DNA from: Calendula officinalis
Taxonomy: Eukaryota > Streptophyta > Magnoliopsida > Asterales > Asteraceae
DNA length: 64,000 nucleotides
Direction of reading: 5' to 3'
NCBI GenBank assembly: GCA_963853835.1
Contig: OY970832.1
Location: 23,740,208-23,804,207 of the forward strand
Shown piece after piece: positions 1-12,404 of this stretch. The position numbers were made by a program, and so were the translations under genes. The notes under the pieces are model-generated. The model did no database searches. It had not been told where the DNA came from and worked only from the letters and a program-made list of their open reading frames with translations. Positions within the stretch are counted from its first letter, which is position 1. Each line of letters opens with the position of its first letter.

Positions 1-1827
1 GGGTTGGTCCCGAGGCCAACGGTGAACAAAAACCGTTTTTGGACGGTTTGTGGGACATTCGCCGGAAACCGGGAATTACCCAAACTACGGAGCCCGCTAG
101 TCCAGTTGGCGACATACGCGGTGGCATTGATTGGCGGGGAGTGGTGGGACGGAAGACCTTTAATGGAGGAATTCACCGTGGTAATATTATTACCACCGTG
201 GTATTCTAGAACACCGATAACTGTGGTGTTATCGAATGTTCCGGATGCTGCGGTGGAATACGGTCTGGCGGCCATTAAGAATTTGGCATTGGTGTTGATG
301 TTTTTTGTTTTGAAAAGAACGTTACTAGTTTGGCCCGGTGCGATGTATATAGTATCGGTATCATATGGCTTCACGTAACTTGCATCTGTATCGACGACTG
401 TAAATGTATGATTTGCAATCCTAAAGAAAAGCTCGTCATTGAGCGCAGCATTGATTAGTCGAAGGAGATACGTCCTTACCGGGCTTCACTTTAAGCCTAT
501 ACGTTTCTACACGAATAAAAAATTATTTAATTAGTTCGGTTAATGCTTTAAATGTCTATTATTATAAAATGAAGTTTTTTTATTGGACTCGTTTCACCTA
601 TTTAAGATAAACAACTCAAACCGACTTATTTATAATTAAATTGGTCTACTTGACTCCACTTGATCGATTATTATATACCATTTGATGAACAATTCTTTGA
701 TGGGCCAGGGAACCCATTGATGGTATAAGAATCCGAATTATTTGGGCCGGTTCCGGTTTGAATGGCTTGGCTAATAACAGCCTCGGTATCGGCCTTCCAC
801 CACTCTCCTGCAATACACGGAAAATGTCAAAAAATAGTAAAAAAGATACTCGCTCAGTCCTAAAAAAAACTTCTCATTTGACTTTTGCATAAGTTTTTAG
901 GTGATAGTTAGTGGTGGGGTCATTGATAATACTTTTGATTAAAATATAAGGTTGAATTGGAGAGAGAAATATAGTTAGTGGATATTAGTGGTGGGGTCTT
1001 TAGTAATAATAATTTTTTTATTGTGTGGAGCCCATCAAATATGGGAAATGAGAAGTTTTTTGTGGGACAAAAATTTAGAGTGAAATGAGAAGTTTTTTGT
1101 GGGACGGAGGAGTATAATATACTGGGAAAACAAAAGACTTTAGAATGTGTAAATTACCGAATATGATTGGAACTTCTTTATGTGGTTTAACAAACGGGTA
1201 TGATTCATGTCGTTTAGGAAGAATGATGATCGGGCCATACAGAGTTGTCCTTATCCACGAAATATGGGCATGGTACCATAATGTTCCTCGTTGGCCCGTA
1301 ATGGTAAAGTTGTACATGTATGATTGGCCCGTTTGAATGGGGCATTGTGTGATGTATGCTGGCCCATCAGCCCATCCACTCCGAAGTTGTCGAATCCCAT
1401 GCCTACCAAATCATATAAAATAAACTCATACCCAACAACCAAAAGATCGATATCATGTAACCAAAAACGTATTTGAAAATGTATACCAATGAATTGAGAT
1501 ATTATTGGGAACATGGTTTACGACTTTTATGACTACACGGTCTCCTTCCCTAGCAATAATTCTAGGCCCCGGGAATTTTCCGTTGACCGTTATTATACTC
1601 TTTGTTGCACACAATCTTGTCACGTTTTGCAACCTTATCTGAAATCAGAGTCACATTAATACAACATATGTATCAAATGAACATTAAATCGTAAGACAAA
1701 AGTTGTTCACATTAAACTTATAATGCCTAGTAGTGCTCAGGCCGCCATTTCTTGCTACTGCGACTCCAGGGTACAAGTAAACAAAGCATGTAAGAAAGAG
1801 GAAAACACCCAAGAAAGATACTCCCAT
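1..1827 (-). CDS. Laccase (multicopper oxidase), exons 1-5, cut by the window edge, one frameshift
   Basis: Laccases are secreted copper enzymes that oxidise phenolics such as monolignols in the cell wall. Exons read on the minus strand are 1827-1711, 1638-1487, 1402-1158, 807-679 and 506 to beyond position 1, all with GT/AG borders that keep frame. Exon 1 encodes a hydrophobic signal peptide (MGVSFLGVFLFLTCFVYLYP). The codon for W is split in the copper motif SIHWHGIRQ, followed by GWADGPAYITQCPIQ. Exon 3 has the second copper motif GTLWYHAHISW, where most family members have WWHAH. Exon 4 reads GEWWKADTEAVISQA. Exon 5 carries KVKPGK, then a one-base gain (near 470-476, extra G on the coding strand) shifts the frame before the conserved TYLLRLINAALNDELFF. 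The rest of the exon is clear laccase in the shifted frame. The C-terminal third lies outside the window. Family assignment is certain; whether the frameshift is real or a sequence error is open. Confidence 0.92.
847..1114. mobile_element. Stowaway-like MITE in laccase intron 3
   Basis: The 268-bp stretch is bounded by TA. It ends in imperfect inverted repeats: ACTTCTCATTT with CTCGCTCAGTCC on the left, and AAATGAGAAGTTTTTTGTGGGACGGAGGAG in reverse on the right. The inner part has the short stretches GTGGTGGGGTC and GTGGAGCCCATCAAATATGG typical of this family. Related copies lie at 20470-20722 and 33058-33310. It explains why laccase intron 3 is long (350 bp) compared with its 70-170 bp neighbours. 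Confidence 0.7.
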
Positions 1828-2446
1828 TTCTTATGTTTGGTCTGATCAAATGAAAAGATGATACAAGTAATCTTGTGAGAGGGTTTTTATAGGTATGAAA
1901 ATAATAAGCTATTGGTCGTGGGGTACAAGTTCTAATGCACAAAACTATCATATTCAGTTATTCACCTAATGTATGGTAGAGCAAGAGTATTGAGTATAGT
2001 CAAAGTCATTTTATTATTATCTTGACTTGTTCTATGTTGTCAACTCCAGATATTTGGTGTGTTCCTTTTTGCTAACAAGACCCTTTTTAGAATCGTTTGA
2101 GACTTGAGAACCACAAGTTTCTCCTGTAGGTACCCTTTTATTGTCAATGTTTGATGAAGTAAAAACTTATTTATTATGACATCTAAATACATAATCGACT
2201 TGAAAACTCAATATTAAGTATCGAACATGAAGAACGAATGCTAGGTGGCCACTATTCGGAGCCAAACATATTGATCGATAGGGATGTAATTGAAGAGACT
2301 ATTCGGTCCGTAGTCTTGCACAATTCCAAAAAAATAAGTTACAAGTACATTGGTTTGAGTCGGGACAATCCAAATATTTTGAAAAGTCATTCCTTACCTT
2401 TAACTTGGGGCGTGTTATACACTTAGATGGGTGTCAACCATGACAC

Positions 2447-2561
2447 CAACTGATAATCAAGTGACACATTCATGTCAGTTGATACTTCAACTGATATTTT
2501 ATCATATCAGCGTCATGTCAGTTGACACTTCAACTGATAATCAAGTGACACATTCATGTCA
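2447..2561. repeat. Short direct repeat, two copies, 84-bp period
   Basis: A 31-bp motif beginning CAACTGATAATCAAGTGACA occurs at 2447-2477 and again, identical, at 2531-2561. The spacer carries related pieces (CATGTCAGTTGAyACTTCAACTGATA). Confidence 0.8.
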
Positions 2562-2644
2562 ACAACACATCGATCTTCTCTTAATATTTTATACATAAAA
2601 TACACACACGCAAAAAATACCAATACCCACTAATAACCCACAAA

Positions 2645-2785
2645 TTTCGTCGCCTTTCACGTCGCATAGCCGAAGAGTTCTACCGACGGAGTCAAACCAT
2701 AGGGCGTGCCAACAACTCCCCAACTAAAGGAATAACTGAAATGCCATTAGCACCCGTCTTGTACGATTACTTATGGGTACGTAAA
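2645..2785 (+). other. Exon-like open stretch, unassigned
   Basis: One frame stays open and reads FRRLSRRIAEEFYRRSQTIG, then further residues to EMPLAPVLYDYLW, and meets a GGGTACGT splice-donor-like site at 2774-2781. The composition is protein-like and higher in GC than its surroundings. I do not recognise a family, and no start codon or partner exon was found. It could be the remnant of a lost gene or a captured exon. Confidence 0.2.
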
Positions 2786-3847
2786 TAGTATTATAAAATA
2801 TGTTTTTCATCTCACATGTTAAAGCCAAATTATCAATAAATTTGCATTGCTTCATGTTTCCTCGATCAACTGTGTTTGATTACACGCGCGTAACGAGTTC
2901 TTAAAGTTATCTCTTTAAATCGATCGGTTCTTTTTCTCTCAAGGTGTTTTAGTGAGAAGCTCTCCTGAAAATGGTTGGATTGCAAGATGTAAACATTAAC
3001 TGCTAATCTTGTTAATTAAGATAGATTATTTAAGGTTAGACATGCATGTTTAATATTGAAGTAAAACATATCAAAGGTTAATTATTTTTTAATGAGGTTA
3101 AACAATCAATGTTTTTATTAGTTTCTAAGTCATTTGTTGGACCAAATCATATCATGTTTATGTGTGTAGTACTGTTTGTAGGGTTGCATGGTTAGGTTGT
3201 GATGGCATGTAACTCAACTAATTATGTCCCATTAAATCTTTACAGTATTTAATTTCGAATGACAAAGAAGAAGACATTACACCCAACGCATGTTTAAGCA
3301 AAAGTCAATATTACGCGTTAAAGAAATTATTAAAACGAAATTACTTTTTGTAATAAAATCTATATCGCCACAGAAGTAACTTGGGGTGGTCCGAAAATGA
3401 GTTCAAAAATGGTCACGAAGATACTGTAATAATGTCGTATATATCTGAATCAAAGACTCGCCATTTCCGACAAAAAATGTTTGTTGGAAACCCCTCCTTG
3501 GAAAACATTCATGCGAAATATCTGTCGAAAATTTGTCACGAAAGTTTGATATAATTATTTTTTTTAAAAAGACTGAAAATGGGGCCTTTTAAAAGGCGGA
3601 AATTTCCATCAGAACTCGTCACTAAATATGTCTCAAAATAGTGATGGATTTCTGACAGATTTAGCAACCAAAGATGACAAATTGTTGTCTCAATTTGGGA
3701 TATCTGGTTCTCCAAGAGAATTTCCATGTGGTAAGGAAATTAGTAGTAATTTTTAATGAACAGTCACAATAATATTATACATTTGCAAAATTACATAATC
3801 CAAAATACAATATTTTCAAGTTAATTATAAACCTTAACAAACTGAAA

Positions 3848-5444
3848 TTAATCCCAAATCATCACAACTGCAATGACTCCAACCCCAAGAAGCACAGCAA
3901 GAAACTTGAAAAATGGTGTGTCAAAGTAACAGTTTTCTTGTGGTTTAAACCCTTTGGATATGAGATGATGAATAGCCACATACACAAACACCCCACAAGC
4001 AATACCCATTGAGATTGCGTAGATCCAATCCGCTGTTTCCCCTTCACTTGTGGCATCAATTGCAATTCCAATTCCAACCCCAATCGGGCTCGAAATCCCA
4101 AACGCAAACCACGGTTAATAGAAATGGTCTCTTTGGTATCAATCTCAAAAGAGCGATTCCCATTGCAATGGCTGCAAAAATCTTGTGGAGAGAGATTGTC
4201 CATAGGTTTCTCCATGCTTCTGCTTTTGTAGCTGAAATAATATCCAAACAAGACTTGTTTTGTTGGACTTTATGATTTTATGTGCAACCCAATGAATAAC
4301 AATTAACAAGACTGATTTGGACAACAAATCGGTTACAACTTCTATCGTGTGAAAATGTTGGAATTAAATAGCAATTCCATTTGATATCAAAACTTATAAG
4401 TTTAATAAATGAAAGTGTACAATTGGCCGACCAAAGGGTACAATAACCATTGCCGCAGCCAATAACCACCACACACCAAGGGGTGTGATGTTTCCTTTTC
4501 AGTTGGTATAAATATGTATCATTGTAATCATTTCAAATTGTGGATGATATATAAAACAAAATTTGAATCAAATATATTAATGATATCTTAGACTTTGATA
4601 AATCTTGTTAATAAGCAATCACAAAATTAAACATGTGTTAAATTTTAAGGCCTAGCTATCTTTCCAGTTTTCCTAACTATATATTATGCAATTCAAATAA
4701 AATAGTGTCCATATTGAATGGCAAGTGAATAGTTGAAGCAATTAACCAGAACAAAAATTTAGAATTGGGTATTAATTAATTATATGTGTTACTATTAGCT
4801 GTTATAGAAAGCAATTAACAAGAAACGCAAATTAAGAGAGGAAACTTACACCGACAGCAATCCCCTCAAAAACCGAATGGAAACACAAGGCTAGAATAAG
4901 CAAAATAGTGTCGCTTAACGATGATGTCCTAACAAGAATCGGCGTGGTGATCCGCCCTATCACCGGCTGCCCCTCCTCCGCCACTTTAGTTTCCGATGAG
5001 CCACCGTGACCACTTCCTCTTCCGACGACATACAATATCACACAATCACCAAGCATTGTAAGAAGGTATCCAGAACATGCTAACATGAAAGCGAAAGGGT
5101 ATGTTTTTGTTGTAAGATCGCCAAATGTTTCATTAGAAGAAATGCATAAGAGAAGTCCCTAAAAAAACTCCGCCCGCAAACTGAGTACCCAACAATAAAA
5201 ACGTCTCATTCCATCGGTAGAAATACGGTGAAACACCGCCGGCAAAAGTGGTGAAAAACATGATTATTAAGCAATAAACTTTGACCAATACCAACCCTTT
5301 TGCGTGCAAATCATGTGCCTCCTCGTCTCCTTCATCGTGATCGGAACCACCATGGCCGGAAGTCAAAACGAGGTGTAGAGACACAATTACGATGAACAGA
5401 TGCAGCGCTGACCTTGACCTGAGAACATTGAAGGAGATAGCCAT
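3848..5444 (-). pseudogene. ZIP2: ZIP2-type zinc/metal transporter with frame breaks
   Basis: ZIP proteins move zinc and other divalent metals across membranes. Exon 1 (5444-about 4850) begins with a hydrophobic signal/TM segment, then a His/Asp-rich loop (GHGGSDHDEGDEEAHD), then KGLVLVKVYCLIIMFFTTFAGGVSPYFYRWNE and LGTQFAGGVFLGTSLMHF. Exon 2 (4231-3848) reads ATKAEAWRNLWTISLHKIFA and ends VVMIWD-stop. The ZIP signature histidine pairs (ALCFHSVFEGIAVG and WTISLHKIFAAIAMG) are present. The frame breaks at about 5132 (between MHF and NETFGDL, where SDA is expected) and at about 4104 (TVV to FGISSPIG). Each fits an 8-nt loss. The intron (about 4850-4232) also fails to keep frame with its best donor GTAAGT; a GTGTAA donor two bases upstream keeps frame but drops residues. 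The family match is strong. As written the gene is not functional. Confidence 0.85.
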
Positions 5445-7460
5445 TGAAATGGTTTGGTTAATTTACGGTTTAGTTTCTGATCACTACTGATTTTCAGACC
5501 ACATGTTGTTGTGAGGTGTGTAGTACATTGTTGACTTTAAAAATGTTGTACTACACTACCAGTTGTCAACTTAATTACAGATAACATTCTAAAATGACAG
5601 ATTTTGAAATAAATATTAGTCTCCATTTCTTAAAATATATTTCTTACTCGATCATGATGCACCAAAACAACTCCTTGGATTTCACACGGTCGATAATGTC
5701 TAAAATGAAAAGATTTGCGGATTAATATATAATTATTACGTTCAACCATTTCATCGATGCATGATGTGTAGAATGACGAAAAGATTTGAGGATTAATATA
5801 TGATTATTATGTTCAATCATTTAAGCATTGATGTGTAGAATGACGAAAAGATTTGTGGATTAATATATGATTACTCTGTTCAACCATTTAACCATTCACG
5901 AGAGTTTTAAATGAAAAAACCGAAACCTAAACTCTTTTTTATTTTAGTAAAAGACGATGAAATGATCAAACCCCATATGCATGTTTTGATTCGTTGTCTA
6001 GTTTTAGTATCCCGTCTACCGCTTCTTCTAATGTGTTTAGTATGACCTCTAGTTGAAATATGTTTTGTTATTGTCATTACATATCCCTTTTTGTTAATAT
6101 TATGACCATATGAGTGACGTTAAATTTCATATACTAGTATTTGGTGGACTAAAAATGCAAGTCATTTTGTACCCAATTAAAAGGCTTTGACAAATTAAGA
6201 TATTAATTACGCTACATTAAGATATCTCCAAACCAATCTAGCAGATAAATAAAATATAGGGGACAATTACAAAGAGCCATTTGGCCCAACCGTAGAAAAC
6301 AAGGTTCAAAACAATGTTCTACCGCGTACCGCCTGCTTTGAAGTATCTTTGAAGATATAAATAGCCAAATAGGGAAGTATTTTTTTACACTACATAAACT
6401 ATTCTACACACCATTATATATGATTTGGTATGATCTTATAGTGTGCTTTAAAACTTGTTGAATGTGGTAGGTGAAGTAATTTTTATAATATAATATGTCA
6501 ATTTCTTTTTACTTTTTCAAAAAGAAATAAAATATAAGGTAATTGGTCTTTCTCCATGTTTTTTTCTGGCATTTCATTACAACTTTTTTGCAAACCAAGA
6601 TCCGATCCGGCAACATGATAAAGCTTATGCTGCTAATAAATCAGAGTTTGCTATTTTAGACATAAAATAATACAAGTATAATACGCGGACGTGGAGGATG
6701 TCCTTTTCATATTTTAATGTTTATCAGTCGGTCACTTTGGTGAAAAGACAAACAAGCATCTTGGAGTTCACATCTTCCTTAGAAATTAATCAAATTATTA
6801 CTCTTACAACACAAGTATCCTTGTGTCTATATTTTATATGATTTTAATCAAATTAACTAACATAAGCCGTTAATCATGAACAAAGCCCGGTACGAGAGAA
6901 ACAGTTTGATAGCGTACCACTGAATCAAGAACACATAAAACAGCAAGAGTTGTCATTATCAAATGAGCATTATCTAAAGTTGGCAATGCACGAACCCAAA
7001 ACGAAAATTAAGTCTAAACATGTTCATTTATATATGTGTCTAAACTATACCATATTAAAAGGATATCATATCATTGAGTCTCAACAAAAAGGTTTCCAAC
7101 TTAGGGATACAAATACGCAACAAAAAATATCAACAGCATAAGAAAAGTATTTAAAAAACGTGAAAACAATATTCCAACTCTCTGCCTAAAAACATAAAAC
7201 ATCTCGATTCATCTCTGATATTTGTACAGTCACAAAACTACTCTCTCACCTTTACACCATAATCATTATAGTACTGCCTCTTCACCAGCATCAATGCTTC
7301 TCAGATTCTTCTTATAACAAAAGTCTATGTATAATAATACTACTAATAAAACGCTACAGAATTTACAAGTACAACCAACAAAACCAAACTTTCTTTATTT
7401 GCAAATAGGGTAGCTCAAACTAGCCTCCGTTTGTTAGCTGTACATTTCCTATTCCTCCTA
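5445..7460. other. Intergenic: ZIP promoter side and Pumilio 3' flank
   Basis: Both neighbouring genes are on the minus strand, so 5445 upward is the ZIP upstream region and about 7150-7460 is likely the Pumilio 3' UTR. Apart from a tandem repeat at 5707-5900 the sequence is AT-rich, with no gene that I can support. Confidence 0.5.
5707..5900. repeat. Tandem repeat, about three units of 67-71 bp
   Basis: Units start with GAAAAGATTTG at 5707, 5778 and 5845. Each continues GGATTAATATATnATTA, then GTTCAAyCATTTmA, then TGATGTGTAGAATGAC. The third unit is partial. Divergence between units is low, about 10 percent by eye. Confidence 0.85.
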
Positions 7461-10400
7461 TTATGCACCATGTACCGATTGTGCAGCAACTCTCCTTTCT
7501 AAAATCAACAAAAACAAATTGTATTAAAATAAAAAAAATAATTAATTACAGCTGTAAAGATGCATACGTACCCCCAGCAGCAACAAGTTTCTCTACACGA
7601 GCCACAATATGTTTCCCGTAAGTGTATTTCTTAAGTGCGTTTAAATGAACCTTAATTCGGGACAATATGTGTTCGCGTTCTTGGTCACTACAAGTTTCAA
7701 GTACTTTTTGCACCACATAATTTGCAAACTGATCTTTCATCATCGCCTAATATCAAACCATATATAATTAATTATGAAAATTCTAAAAAGATAAATTATA
7801 TTTTCGTCTTTTACCTGTAGAGGCTCGTTTTCGTCAGTAGTACCAAGCATCTCATTCACAAGAAGTCGGCGTTCACTAGCATCACCAAAAGTCAAACATT
7901 TTTCAACAACATTTGATGCAAATTTCTGTTGACTCATTTGAACAATTTTTCCAGCTAATTCTCGAATTATTATTGACCGTTCATCTGGCTTCCCATGTTC
8001 CAACACATGCTGCTCCCACCAAAAATTAAACATTAATAAAACAAAACCAAATTACAAAATTAAAAAAAATCAAAGCGTACAAACCTGCACAACATAATTC
8101 CCATATTGATCTTGTGCAAGCATGCTTACGCAGGCAAGGATTTCATCCATCACTTTGCTTTGAGTTTTTGGGTCCTCACAATGCTCGAGCACCCTCTGAA
8201 ACACGAACATAATGTAATATAAATAATTTTTAAATTAATGAAACTAATCATTTTTTTATTTTTAGTTTAGTTTTTAGTTACCTGTATGACACGACAACCG
8301 TATGGATGAGTTGATAAAGTCACAACTTGATCATAAAAAGTGGTGATAATAAACTGAATATGTTCTTCGGGAACACATTCGATACATTTTTGAATAACAT
8401 GATTCCCGTTTTGATCACGTACACAACGCATGATATGACCATCCAGCTCTTCAACCATCTTGATTTTTTGGTCCATGTCAACAACTTCAATTGCCTAAAA
8501 AATAATATATATTATATGTTAATCGTTTACAGTTTCACAATATTCCTAATTTTGTGGGGCCATATACTATTACTAATTTACTAAAGTAACTAAACAGAAA
8601 AAATAAGGGTCATACTAAACGCACTAGTAAAAATATCTGACATACACATCAATTTATCGGGACACACAATTAGTGCACTATTTGAGATATTTTATCAAAT
8701 AAAAGCTGACATCACATAGACACAAATACCCAGATGACTACTTCTCTCTCTTAGTCATCAACCCTTTGTAAACAATACTCCACTTTCCAACACCAAAATT
8801 CAAAGCTTACAAACCAAAGTCATCATCATCTCCAGTATATGATCCACCTCCGCGGCTATATTCGCCGGACCTCAACCCATCTTCTTCTCCGGTTCTACTC
8901 AATTCATCTTTATTCAGTTCTCGAAGACAATCTCATCCGGAACTCACGTCTTGAGTTGCAGAATCCGACGGTCGCAGTATAATTTTCAACATTCTGTCAA
9001 CATTTTTTCCGATCAACAACACCACCTCTGTACTCGTCTGAGTCTCACCGGCCACCGGCAAAACGTATCCTTACAGTCAATAACGTGAACCTAATCACCG
9101 AAGAGGATTAACCACATCGGAGTTACATCGATACCGACAACAATTCATCATCTCCGGCGATAACGTTCTTATTCTCCGACAACATCCACGGTCACCGGAC
9201 TATCTTCTCCGGCAGCCTTGACGTGTTTCAAACTCAAACCTGTACATCTCCTTCATTACAACAACTTCTTAAATGGAATTATTCAATTGCATTTAATTTG
9301 ACTAGTAGCTGTTGTCGATGATGAATTCAATTTAATTTGTATTTAATTTATTGTTTTTAATTTAATGTGGAGGAAGTAAATAGTGGAAGGTGATTAATCA
9401 TTTCCAATCATTAAATTAATTATTACTTTTTTACTTAATAGTGTATTTAGAGGGACCCAAAAATAATAATCATTAGGCTCATATTTTACCTTCTGAATAA
9501 CTCGGCAACCGTACATTTGAAGACTAAGTGTTAAAACATGGCCCAACAGCTTTCCAGCCAGTTCTCTTCGCTGAGCTGGCATTCCATGCTCAAAAAACTA
9601 GAAGAAAAAAACAATTAATCAAAAAACACTCAAAATACATAGCTGAAAATAATGAAAAATACCTTCTGAATCACATAATTTCCAAAAACATCAGTCATCA
9701 AAGTAAGAGCCTGAGGAAAGATCTCCTGAAAAACCATGATTTTATCCTCTGTGGTTGCCGTTTCAAGTTTCTGTTGAATAAAACGACTACCATACTGGTC
9801 CGCACTACAATAATAAATAAATAAATATTTTATAAACAAAAAATAGATAAAAATTAGATTTAATAAAATATTTTATAAACATAATACCTAAACTCGACAA
9901 CATGACCACTGATTTCAGAAAGCTCAAAACACTTAGTTTTATTACTTTTAAATTCCTCCAATAAAGAAGAAGCAAAAGTATTATCACCACCATCTAAATG
10001 CCAATGGCCCATTACACCCCCCAAATTTCTCACTTGGGGAGGAAATCGGGTATTTAGTTCCCCCAGTCTTATTGGGCTTCCAGGAGAGTTGGAAAGTGGG
10101 CTTGCTAACGGGCTTCCAGGATACGATAGCCCAACCCCATACGCAGGATTACCATAATACCCCTGATGATGAGGACTACCTGATGCCCACATATTGTACA
10201 CCGCCGTATTGTGATTTTTGTGGTGAAAGTAGGGTTCCGATATATGCTTTTTGAAGTAAATCGGTGTATGAGTTTTGGAGATAGTTGTTTCGGTCAGTTG
10301 TCGGGTCGTTTAGGGCAGCGATTTGGGCAGCGTACTCGGATGACCGTAAGTATTGCAGGTACATCGGGTCCATATAAGATCCGGTTAGCTGATTCCCGAT

Positions 10401-12404
10401 CCGATTCATGTTTGGTGATTCCAAACCGAACCGAGTTTCCATTCCGGGGTACGCCATTGCAGATGCTGCGGCGGCGGTTTCAAATAGTGGCGGCAGGTTG
10501 ACATTGCCGCCATGTTGACCACCATGTTGACCACCGTGTTGACCGGACATCATTGATGGTGAGTTGATATGGTACCCAGTTGAACCGTTACCATTATCAA
10601 AATGTGATTGCAAGTTACTTGAAGAACCATCGAAATACAAATTATTTTTACTAATTTTCTGATTCCGTTGCATGTTCATAAGAAATGTGTTCTGGTCATC
10701 GTCATTTTGGTCAAACTGAGGTCGGTTTGACTCTTCAGTTACTAAACCGTTTGACAACTTCATTCCCGACATTGCAGTCACTAAATCAGCTGGATTGTTA
10801 GGATTTCTCCGGTCTGACGGGTTGACCCGCCCGCCACCTATCGGGGTGGGAATCGGGCTCGGGACCCGAGCGATGTGTTGCGGGTCTGGAGTCGTGCTTC
10901 TTGATAAAGAAGCACCCAAAACCGCAGCATAAGAATATGAAGTCGGTTGACCCTTCACACCGTGCGGTTGTGACAGCTCAGCATCGGCAGGACCCAAAGT
11001 TTCATCATTGTTTTCAAAAGCGGTTCGGCTAGCCGGTCTAGATGGGTGTCCAGATGGTGGAGTTGACCGGGTCAAATCATCCTGCATAAATGCTACATTT
11101 TTAGTTCACCCCAACGTTTTAAAACCCGGGTTCAACCGAAAATTGAAGTATGCCGGGCCGAATCAACCGGGTCAAAGTCTATTTATGAACCGCTTCGAAC
11201 CGGGCGGGTAAACTGTGAACCCGTTCGGACCGGGATTGTTGCACCGTGTTTTTTTATTTTTTTTGTCTTTTAATATCACTTTTTTATTTATTAAAGTGAA
11301 TCTTTGTATCATTTTTTATACGTTTGGAGTTTTATGTTAACTTATGTGTTATAAAGTTTAAAACACTAAATTTCTAGTTGAATGTTAAGTTGTTTGGTAT
11401 CATTTTGTTTTATATTACAAACTCAAAGTTGAATTTTGTTGATAAAATAGTTTCTGTAACTTTTGGATTTGTTATAATAATTGTTTTCTATTTTTTAGGT
11501 TTTTTTTACAATTTATATACCTTTTACAAACTGATTTAACATAAATAACTGATTTAAGTCTTTGCCTTCTTTTTTTCTTCTCATCAGAGTTATTTCACAA
11601 AGACTTGTCATGGTAAGGAAGAAGGGGGGAACAGGCAACATAAATACTCAATAAGATTGTAATCCAGTTTGACATCATACGATTCAATTCAAAATCCAGG
11701 TTTTAAAATATTGGTTCACCCAATTGAACCTCAGCAGTTATTCATATTATGTGATTAATAAAAAATTGAAATAAAATAATCACCTGGAACATTTCAGCAA
11801 GGCTTTTCTGTTTACTACCTAACCCTAAACCTGGCAAACCGATCAACCCATCACCACCCCACTCCGGCGAAACCTTAACTTTCTCAGCCTCCAAATTGTC
11901 ATTTTCAGATTTCTTCGACTGAAAACCAGGCGGCATAGAGAAAAGCGATACACCACCACCGCCGTCAGTCCTATTTCCTTTCCTCCGATCACCCAATCCA
12001 GACCCTCCGCCGCCCTGAAGCCGCTGGGTAAACCGCCAATCCTCTTTAGACAACAAGGGTGGCGGTAATCTAGGGTTTAAATTGACATTTGAATAATAGT
12101 AAGACAAATAAGCAGGGTCAGCCCTGAGTTCTTCTTCAGACATGAATCCATTACCACCAGCAAATTCAGAGAAAGCTAAACCGTTAGTTTGACTTTGACC
12201 GTGGTTACTATTAAAGAAACCACCGACTGCACTCAATGAACCCTCTACAGTCGGTGGTGCTGAGCCGCTTCTGTACATGTTTAATTCTTTTTCCCGATCA
12301 TCGGCTTCCCGGCGTTGTTCCCGGAATAATAATCCGATTTCTTTTTCTAAGTCATCCCCACCGGCACTACTGATCATCGGTCGTCTACCCAATTCAGATA
12401 ACAT
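7461..12404 (-). CDS. Pumilio-family RNA-binding protein (APUM), nine exons, one frameshift in exon 2
   Basis: Pumilio (PUF) proteins bind UGUA-containing 3' UTRs and repress or destabilise mRNAs in the cytoplasm. Minus-strand exons: 12404-11784, 11081-9888, 9804-9663, 9597-9490, 8494-8282, 8195-8085, 8009-7815, 7746-7572, 7498-7461, all with GT/AG borders and matching phases. The start MLSELGRRPM matches the family; an in-frame ATG eight codons upstream is less likely. The N-terminal half has the plant nucleic-acid-binding NABP-type segment (LYRSGSAPPTVEG-like, here MYRSGSAPPTVEG), DDLTRSTPPSGHPSRPASR and ASSLLEEFKSNKTKCFELSEI. Exons 3-8 give eight PUM repeats (ADQYGSRFIQQKLE, DVFGNYVIQK, QMYGCRVIQK, DQNGNHVIQKC, HPYGCRVIQ, DQYGNYVVQ, QKFASNVVEKC, DQFANYVVQK). 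The protein ends KLVAAGERRVAAQSVHGA. In exon 2 the frame slips near 10178-10205: one frame stops after QKSQYGGVQYVGIR, and the true continuation SGSPHHQGYYGNPAYG is in another frame. It belongs to the APUM1-6 type. Confidence 0.93.
8495..9489 (-). other. Large Pumilio intron 4 with a probable insertion
   Basis: At 995 bp this intron is far longer than the other introns of the PUM-repeat region (65-86 bp). Its middle (about 8740-9240) is richer in GC and carries repeated CCGGA/TCTCCGG words, unlike the AT-rich flanks. A CACTAGTAAAAATATCTGACA motif at 8623 resembles a transposon end, but no matching opposite end was found. I see no recognisable protein in it. Confidence 0.4.

Larger units (their letters stand above)
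1828..3847. other. Intergenic region between the laccase and ZIP genes
   Basis: This holds the laccase promoter side (1828 upward on the minus strand) and the ZIP downstream side. No confident gene is seen. It contains a duplicated 31-bp repeat (2447-2561), an unassigned exon-like stretch (2645-2785) and, at 3400-3720, AT-rich sequence with recurring variants of CGTCACTAAAT and GTCGAAAATTTGTCACG that look like decayed transposon subterminal repeats. Confidence 0.5.

Noticed and set aside
4..378. 124-residue plus-strand frame
   Set aside because: Antisense shadow of laccase exon 5, which reads as clear laccase on the minus strand.
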